From an uncultured Clostridia bacterium (lineage in GTDB: Bacteria > Bacillota > Clostridia > Christensenellales > Borkfalkiaceae): a DNA stretch of 22,028 nucleotides. How positions within the stretch are numbered: the stretch's first letter is position 1; each line of letters starts with the position of its first letter. Positions 12,101 through 21,100 of the stretch are shown here, one piece after another. The position numbers and the translations under genes were made by a program. The notes under the pieces were generated by a model. It ran no database searches and was not told the DNA's origin. It saw only the letters and a program-made list of their open reading frames with translations. Where the stretch lies: positions 1 through 22,028 of the forward strand of contig CANRCY010000007.1 of NCBI GenBank assembly GCA_947629225.1, written 5' to 3'.

Positions 12101-15100
12101 GCTTACGAGGTCTGCCGTCTCCCACTTATGCGGGTGCTCGGTTGTTTTTTCCGTCGTCCAACCGACGAGGATATAGTGCTTGTCGCCCTCGTCCGCCATG
12201 TAGATGCCGTTGGGAATTGCGACGGTATCGCCCGCCTTTTTGTTGAACACGGTAGACGGCATCGGGCTTGCGGGATCGAACGAATCGTCCTCGAATTCGA
12301 CGGAGAAGTTCTCTTCCCAGTCGGGCGAGTTGTTGCCGTTCTGGTCAATGCCCCAAACCGCATAGAGGGTGATAACGCCCTCTTTTGCGTCCTTTGCGGA
12401 GACGGTGTATGTCTCGCCGATCTTGAAGTATTCGAATGCGGGAGCTTCTTCGAAGAGATTCTCCGATTCGCTCGTCGAACTTACGAGCGTCCAGCCGAGG
12501 AGCACATACTTATTCTCGCCGACGGTGAGGCTGACAGCTTCGCCGAGTTCGACGGTCGCATGGAGCGCAAGATCGGACAAAGTCGTAGGCAGAGCGCCCG
12601 AGAACTTGTAATCGCTGCCTTGTGCCAAGTTGTTGAATTCAACCGTATACTTTTCTTCGTAATCGGGGATTTCGTTGCCGTTTACGTCGGGAGCCCAGAT
12701 CGCGTAGAAGGTCACATTGGAACCCGAAACAAGGTACTCTCCGCCGACGGCAACATAAGCTGCGCCATAGGTGGTTTGAGGGTTGTTGCCCGCGTCGGTG
12801 AAGAGATAGTAGTCGGGATTCCCTTCAACAAGGGAAGTCGTCCAGCCGATGAGGAGATAGGTCACGCTGTCGTGCCGCATGCTGACGTATTTGCCTTCGA
12901 GCTTGCCCTCGAGCTTGACCGTCGTCTTATCGAGTTTTGCGGTCGTATCTTTCCAAGTAAAGCCGTCCGCGCCAACTTCCGTCTTCCAATTTTGCAGAGA
13001 GCCGCTTTCGATCGAGACTTCGTTGGTGTAGGTGAATGTGCTCGCCTCATCCTGCCAGTCGGGGCGGTTGTTGCCGTTTTCATCGAGCGCCCAAACGCCG
13101 ATGAAGGTGATGACGTTGTCGCTGGTGGTATCGTCCGAGACGGCGAGGGTGTAGTTTCCGCCGAGCGGATAATACTTGTTCGAGGTGACCGCGGCAAGGG
13201 CAGCCCCCATAATTTCGCCCGCGCGCATGATGTTGTCAAGCGCGTCTTGACTGTCTGCGAAGTAAACGTCTCCGAGGTTGAGCACACTCGTCCAACCGAC
13301 GAGGAGATACGTCTTATCGCCCTTCTTCGCATGAAGGTTGCTGTTCAAGCCCGCAAGCTGAACTCTGTCGCCCGCGGAGTATTTTTCCGTGTCTTTTGCG
13401 AACCACACCTTTCCCTTTTCGAGCTCAACGCCTTCCTCCGGGAAGTAGTCGTACTCGATTTCGAACTTATCGTTCCAGTCGGGTTCGCCGTTGTAGTTCT
13501 CGTCGAGCCCCCAAACGGCATGGAGAACGATCTCGCCGCCGTTGATATCGGCAAGCGATACCACGCGCTCATATATGATGAGGTCGAACTTCGGAAGAGA
13601 GTCGAAGAGGTAGGTGCCGAGCTGAGTTGTCGGCGTATAGCCGAGCAGCATGTAGTGCTTGCCGTCCTCGCCCATAACGCCGTACGTATCGCGCGCGGAC
13701 GATGCGTCGGGCTTCTTCCAAAGGTGTTCGGGGTTCTTCCAAGTGAGCTTATCGCCGACGGCGACTGTCTTATCTCCATCCACGCCGTCAACTTCAATCG
13801 CGTTGAGCTCAGCAAGAATGCTATCGGGGTCACTGAGTTCGCTGCGCTGCCCGAGGTCAAACCTGAAGGTGTATCTGGAGTTATCCCAATCGGGCTTGCC
13901 GTCGTTGTTCGCGTCGATGCCCCAGACCGCGTAGAAGTCGATCGTCAGATCCGCTTTGCCGTCGAGCAGGTCGTCCGCCGCGGAAACGGTGTATGTACCG
14001 CCCGCAGGGATAAACTTGCCGTAATCCTCGTTCTTCTCGGGGTTCTTCTCCGCGAGATAGAACTTATCCCCGTACTTATCTCCGTACCTCTCTACGCCGT
14101 CCGAAACGCTCGTAAAGCCGACGAGCCAATAGGTGATCGCCTTTCCGTCCTTCGTTACGGTGATGGAGAAGGTGTTGTTGCGCACGGTAACTTCGGTGCC
14201 GATGCGCTGGTTGTTGTAAGAGTGCGTGACCCACGCGGGGCTTGCCGTGATCGTATGGTCCGTATTAAGGGCTTTGTTAGTGGCAGAGTCGAGCTGGAAG
14301 CTGACGGCGAAGTCCTGCGTATAGTCGGGAACGTTGTTCTGGTTCTCGTCCGCAGCCCAAACCGCGTAAAGGGTCACGGTAATTTCGCTCTCTGTCGGCG
14401 GCGTGGTGTAGGTCCCCCCTACCGCATAGTAAGCGTCCGCTCCGTAATACTCCGCAGGGGTTCTGTAAGCGTTATCGTATTGGTAGATATAGCCGTTTTC
14501 TTTCCCCGTCGCCGTGGTGAAGCCGATGAGGAGATAGACCTTCCCTTCGTGCGAGACCTTCGTGTAGCGCGAAGAGCCATCGGTAGGAGGAGGATTCAAC
14601 CCGGGGAGATGAACGCTCTTGTTTCCGACCGTCTTCACGGTAGCTGTGGTGAAGCCTTCTATTCCGTAATAGAACGGGAAATGAAGGTCCTTCATGTCGT
14701 CCGTGGTGAAGGTAAACGTCTCGTCGCCGAACGTTTCGTCTTCGAACTTGAGGGTGACGGCAGGTTCTTCCCAGTCGGCTTGGTTGTTGCCGTTTTCGTC
14801 AATGCCCCAAACGGCATAGAGGGTGATGATGTTGTCCTTCTTGCCGTCGTTCGAATTGCCCTCTTTGTCGTCGTCGGCGCTGACCGTATAGATGTTCGTG
14901 CCCGCATAGAGCCCCGTATGCAACGTGTTCGACTTGTGCTCGAAAGCCTTATGGAACACTTCCATATCAGAGTAGAGAATGCCCTTGCTCTGAACCGTCG
15001 TCCAACCGATGAGGACGTATTGGTTGCCGTCCTTTGTAATGGTGTAGCGGATGTCTTCATTGTCGGTGCCGGGCATCTGAATGTCGCTCGATCCGCGGTA

Positions 15101-18100
15101 CATGGGCAAGCCTTCGAGCAAGTTGGTGACGCGAGAAGGCATCATCGTATCGCTCACGTCGCCCGCTTTGTCTTGATAGACGACGGTGTAGGTCGTTGCC
15201 ATGAAGTCGGGCTGATCGTCGTTGTTTTCGTCGAGCGCCCAGACGGCGTACATCTTGACCGTCCCGTCCGTTGCCTCGTCGGAGCGCATGAGGTAATCGC
15301 TCGGCGCATCTCCGAACGCCGAATAGACGTTGGTCGTGCCGTAGAAGGAGATCTGATCTTGCGCCTCTCTGAGGTAGTGACTGCCCTCTTTGAGCGTCCA
15401 ACCGATCAGGATATAAGGATCGCCGTTGTGGGTCGTCCGATAGGGCAGCTTTTCGCCATCCTCCGCAGCCTTATTCAGCGGGAGGCTGACGACGTCGCCC
15501 GAGTAGAGTTGCTTCTCCTTGGGATCGGGCTGTTTGGGGAAGTTCTCGGTCGTCCCACCTGCGTTGTCCACGAGATAGGAGAGGGTGAGAGGTTCCAACC
15601 AGTCGATCGTGTTGTTCTCGTCGTTGTCGACTGCCCAAACGGCATAGAGGGTGATCGTCTCTGCCGTGTCTGCGTCGGTAATGTGGAATTTTCCGTCCTC
15701 AACCGCTTTGTAGGTTGTACCGTCTATGGTGTAATCTTCGAGCAAGTAAATTTTTTCAGGGGTGTCCTTGCGAGCTTTCAAAGCGGTTTCGAACTGCGTT
15801 TTGCCGTTCGAAGGGGTGACCAAGCCGTACACCCAGCCGTACTTGAACCACTCGTTGTGTCCTCCGACAACGCCCTCACTCTTGGAGGGGTCTTGCGTCG
15901 TCCAGCCGATGAGCCTGAGGCTGCGCGTTACCGTGCCCCCTACGGTGCCCGTCGTCCACGTCGTGTTGTTGAACTCGATCTTTATCGTTCTGCCCTTGAC
16001 TAAATTGACCGATTCGCCGTAAGAAACGTCGGTATATTCGACGGGCAGGTTGGAGCTGAGAACGTCTACAATGAACCCGCTCGAGTCTTGACCGTTGCCC
16101 GATTCTGCCGGCGTGCCGTCGCCCGCGATACCCGAAACAAAGCGCACGGTGTGGCTTCTGTCGGCAATGATCGAGAACGGGTCGGCAAACGACTGACCTT
16201 TGCCAAGCTCTTCCCTGTTCATGGTCGCGGAGAAGTAATAGTTCTTCGTATCGCGCAAGGTGAGATAGAGCCAATAGTTGCCGATCTCTGCGGGGGAAGC
16301 CCCGGGCAAACCGAAGTTCTTCTCTTTGTCTTGGGTGACTTGGGTATTCTTCTTATCATTCTCCAACTCGCTCGCCTGCCATTCGGTCGTCGTTCTTTCA
16401 ATGAACCTGAAGTCGGAAAGGAACACGGAAGGAATGAGCCCCGCGACATTACGGGCGTCCGGCTGCAACTTTCCGTTTTTGAGCCAGGTCTCCGAGCCGT
16501 CGGCATTCGTCAAGCTGTTATCCCAACCTTTGATCGTGTAACTGTCCGTAGTAACGTCAGTCAGCTCGAAGCCGAGGTTGTAGCGGCGGTCGTTGCTCGC
16601 GTCGGTGAGCTGGATCGTGACATAGAAGCGGCGGCGCGGGTCGTAGACGATGGCATAATAGGTAATGGTAACGCCGATGACCGCGCGCGTAATGGTGTAA
16701 TTCGCGTAAGCAACTGCGCCCGTCAGCGTATAGCTGTCCGTGGTGTTATCCGTCACGGTAATTCCGTTGCTCTCCACAAAGTGGAAGTTCGCCGTCTTGA
16801 GCTTAATTTCGGTGATGTAATCGCCCGTAGCTTTTACATAGTTGGCGTAATTGGGGTTGTCGTAGTAATCGTCGTGGGTTTCATCGGGGGGAAGGAATGG
16901 AACGCCTTTGCCGCCCTCTTCTACCTGTTCGTCCCAATTCTTCAGATCGGTGAAGGAGTAGTGGATATCCGAACCCTTCACGGTGACGTAATAGGCGTTG
17001 TCGCCGTTGTCGTCGTCTATCTTCCAGAAATCGGTCTTAGACGTTCCGTCCGAAGCTCCTTCCTCTTTCGCATCCGAAAGGTCAACGTCGTTAAAGCCCA
17101 CCACGTGCACGGTGGCGAGATAGTTGTCGTCGTTCCGATCGTCGCCTTTCGTCCCGCGATAGAAGTTTACGTCGTACGTGACGCTCGTGAAGTTGAAGTT
17201 CATCGAATAGAACTCGAACAGATAAGCGTCGCTGAGATGGTCGTAAGCGTCGTACACATGGCTCTTGTTCTGCTGCGTCACGCTGACGTCGCGCGCGTGG
17301 ATCGTGTAGGTCGCCGCAGCATAGTCGTCATCTTTGAACGTCATCGATTCGCTCAACGTATAGAAACCGGTCTTTGTCTCCTCATTATAACGATGGACGT
17401 AAGCGTTCCCTGCGCCGTCATAATCGATGGCGAGGATCAACTGCTCGGTTGCGTCTACCACGTTCCCGCCCGATCTCGGACTTGCGGTCCCGCTGCTGTT
17501 GTCGAACTCGAAGTTCTTTGCGCCGTCGCCGAGAAGGAAGACGTCCATTGAATAGTCGTCGGCATAGTAAGGGATCAGCTTTTTCACGACATTGCGGTGT
17601 TCGTCCACCGTGGTCTCGCCGTCGGTGATAGTCGTGCCGTCCGCACCCCTCATCAGAACGTTTTTGGGAAGATTGTTATAAAGGGTGCCCGTGGGAACAA
17701 ACCGCACGGCAAATTCCGCGTCGGGGGTATTGCCCTCGTTGTCGAAATTGTTGATGGGGACCGTGCCGTTGCCGTCGTCATTGCTGAACATAGTGGCGAT
17801 GTTGGGCGCCTGCGCAAGACGGTTATAATAGAGCGTCTCGGTCGGGAGCGCAATGGAGATCTTGGCAGGTCTCACATAAATTTGCACCACATAATGCCCC
17901 GTGTAGTTGCCCTGCCCCGTAAGCACGATGCTATAATAGCCGCGCTCCTGCACGCCTTGGCTCGCACCGATCGAATAGTTATAAGGACCTTCCCATGTGA
18001 CTGTGTCTTTCGACGCATGGTCGTTATAATAATAGTAGGAGATCGTGTAGTCGGAATTGGAGAGGGAGAATCTGTCCGACGCGCCGCTCGTGCCGCCCGT

Positions 18101-21100
18101 GCCGTTCGGATAGTAATCGAGACCGATCTCGTCGAGCACGGACAAATTCTCGCGGCGGTAGACCCAATCCTTGCCGATAACTTTGCCCCGCTCCTCGATG
18201 TACTTGCCATCCGCATTGCCCTCGGGTTGGATCAGCTTTTTGTCTGTGTCGAGGCTGAACGACGTCGCTGTGGCGTTGCCGAGCGAGAAGGGATTGATCT
18301 TGAATTTGAACACGAGCGAGTTCATATAGTTGCCGATGCCGCGGATGGTGAGGGTCGCTTCGCCCGCGTTGGTGTTGTTTTCGTACACTGCCGTGTAGTC
18401 GGTGTTGTCTTCCAACTTGACCGTCGGTCCGAATTGATACTTCCAAGCATGGATCGCACTGCCCGTGCCTTCGCGGTTACGGAGAACGCGGAGAATGGTC
18501 TCGTACGAGAGCTCAATGCTTTCGAGCTTCTGCGCCTTGCCTGTGTAGGTGAAGTTGAAGATGTTGTTCGCGTCGACATAGGTCTTCTCTCCGCCGATAC
18601 CATCTTCGTTGCTTTTATATGTAAAGATCTTGTAAACTCCATCCGAAACGCTTTCGGCGGGCTCGATGTAATAATTTATGTCGTTGAGCGAAATGCGGAC
18701 TTCGCCCTCTTTGCGGAGCATTTTTAAGGCTTTGGTGTTATCGCCTTTCGTATTTGTATCAACGTCCTTTTCTGTGTTCGCTTCGTAGCCGAATTGTTCC
18801 CAAGGGGTACGCGCGGGGTCGGTTCCCTTTGCGTTGTAGAAGTCGTTCGTGCCGTTGAAGGGGGTAATGCTCTTCCGATTGATGTTGACGGTCAAGCTCG
18901 ACGAATCGGAAATGACGAAGTTCCCAAGCTCGTCGCGGTTGAGCCCCATTCTTTGTTGGTTGCCGTCCAATTCGTTCTGAGAGGAGACGTACCAGACAAC
19001 GCCCGCCTTGTCCTCCTCTCCGCCGGCGAGGTAGTTTGCGATCGTTGTGCCGGCGGTGTAGCCGCCAACGGGCGGCGTGACCTTTAACACCGTGCTGAGA
19101 GTATGCGCGCTCGCATCCGCGCTGTCGAGACGGTAGTAATACACGCCGACGCCGAGCTGAGCTTGATCGTTTCCGTCCGCGTCCTTCGCTTCGAGGAATC
19201 TGTTGTCGCTGAACGCGAGGTTGATCGCATTCGCCTCTACGGTATAGATGCCGAAAATCTCGGAAGACGGGCGGAGATTGTTGTTCGTACTGAGAAGGAG
19301 CAACGGCTCGAAGTAGGTGCCTGTGTTTGGCTTGTCTTTATTTTTGATTGCGCCCTCGGCTTGCATTTCGCCGTTATAGGTCATCGAGACGGTAGCAGAC
19401 ACCGTGACCTCAACGGATTTGATCACAACGCGCAAAATGAGCGCATTATCGTCCGCAAGGGTATCGCCGATATGCAAACTTTGATCCTTTCCGTCGTGGT
19501 CGGTATCGTCCGTACGCGCGATATCGGTCGTCTTCCCGTCGAAACCGAGGTTGAAGCCATCTTGCACAAAATGATCGGTCGAGTAGCCGACATATTCATA
19601 GTCGCCCGCAAATTTGATGTAGGCGTAATACACCCCCGCATTCAGAGGTTTATTGTCCTTAACGGGAACAAGGGCTTTTGTCTCGCTGTCGTAGGTGTAA
19701 TATTTGATCTGTTCGTAGTTTTTCGCTTCGGAGAGCACGTCACTGCGAACATTGTTCGTATTGGTGTAGGTGATCTTGATGAGGTTCGTTTCGGAATCGT
19801 TGTCGACGGGATTGCCGTCTTCGTCGACTTCCGTAAACGTCTGCTGTTTGCCCGTGTAAACGGAATCCGTCACGGTGGCGGTGGCGTTTGAATTGTGCCC
19901 GCTTACCGCGTTGAAGTAGAGTTTTACCTTTAAGATATCGAACCAATAGGCAAAGTCGTCGTTCGTATCCGTCGTATAAATCCTGTGCTCTTGTTCCGTG
20001 CTGAAATCGTAATTGCTCGGCGTAAAGCCCATGCTGTCTTCTTGGAATTCGAAGGTGACGACGTACCTTCCCGAGACGATCGGGTCCACATGGTTGCTCT
20101 CGCCGTTTTTGAAGGTAAAGTAAAGATAGGTTACACCATCGATTTCGAACACGCCGCCGACGTAAGTCGTTCCGCCACAAGTAAAGGTAACGCCGCGGCT
20201 GCGGTCGGGCTTCCCGTCGACCATGACCGTAGAATCGACCGTGACCTTGTAGGTATCTTCGCCGATCTGATAGTTGCTTTCATCGACTACTTTCGCTGCG
20301 AGCGCGTTGTAATACCTTACGGTCGTGTTATGGTCGTTGAAGGGCGTGATCGCCGTGTTGGAGTTGTTGTTGAAGGAGAGGACCGACGTATCGGCATAGG
20401 TGTTGCCCGTGTATTCGAGCCCGGGATTCTCCGCCTCGGGCGTGAGCGACGAAGCGACGCTTGCGGGACGGATCGTGAAATTGGACGAGGAAACGAGCAC
20501 ATAGTTGTTGGTGATCGAATCGGGAGTGGCACCTGCGAATTCGATCGTTGTGTAGTATTCGCGGGCGTCGATCATCTCCACTTCATACTCGTAAATGTCC
20601 GACCGCACGAAGGCATGCGTCTTTGCGCCATAGAGCCCTTCGAGGTCGACCACGTCTTCGCCCTGGCGCGAATCACTGTAATAATAGCGGATAAAGTAGC
20701 CGTCGGGCACACTGCGGAGCTTCGCAATGGCTTCGTTCAGCCCGCCTTCCTTGGTGAAGATTTTGATCGCAGCATCTAATGATTTCTCAACCTCGGGATA
20801 GTTCCCGTCGAGGTGCGCCCTCGCCTCCTGCAAAGCGGACAGCATATCCTTGACCGCCTGTTCGAGCGCGTCGAGATAGCGCAAATTCCCGCCGTCGTTG
20901 ATCATCTGCGTAAAAGCGGCTTCCAGCGCGATATTTGCAGTCGTAAAGGCGTTGTAATAATAAGGGTCCGTCTTTCCGTTCAGATCGGTATCGCCCCCGC
21001 TCGCGAGCGGATTGATCAATTCGGTGACATTTTTGCCCAAATCATCGCCTGCGATCGTGCCGCCGAGAACCACTCTTAACGTCTTCTCGCCATCGCTCAA

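Larger units (their letters stand above)
1289..16162 (-). repeat. 40-unit array of divergent InlB B-repeat modules, 39 followed by an EF-like acidic loop
   Basis: Each unit reads: a Y-x-V-x-F strand, a variable stretch often containing LP, a strand G-K-H-Y-V-L-V-G-W-T, a variable loop, Y-x-V-x-A-x-D, then I-T-L-Y-A-V-W-[G/A], and a linker of type D-x-N-x-N-G-x-P-D-W-E-E. The GW...TLYAVW skeleton matches the InlB B-repeat/Flg_new family (TLYAKW in typical members), a small beta-grasp-like extracellular fold. The A-V-W codons lie near these positions, N to C: 15638, 15242, 14810, 14362, 13926, 13515, 13094, 12698, 12358, 11968, 11575, 11222, 10822, 10443, 10125, 9785, 9423, 9070, 8637, 8286, 7943, 7562, 7212, 6892, 6527, 6172, 5837, 5458, 5114, 4764, 4390, 4038, 3695, 3316, 2950, 2623, 2277, 1953, 1588, 1298. 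Periods are about 290-450 bases. Unit 40 ends in YARIDGW instead of an acidic loop and closes the array. Units are well diverged from each other. Family membership is by motif, not by search. Confidence 0.88.

Noticed and set aside
134..16003. Very long plus-strand open frames (up to 3129 codons) with their own repeats such as R-P-T-D-E-H-I-V
   Set aside because: They lie in exact antisense register with the giant gene, and the repeats are the complement of its H-Y-V-L-V-G-W-T strands. Openness follows from the scarcity of TTA, CTA and TCA codons in the sense frame. The products are Arg/Val/Asp-rich without domain logic.
1289..16162. CRISPR array or DNA-level satellite repeat
   Set aside because: The periodicity is about 290-450 bases, irregular, and follows conserved protein strands; the DNA is mostly diverged between units and there are no short identical repeats with spacers.
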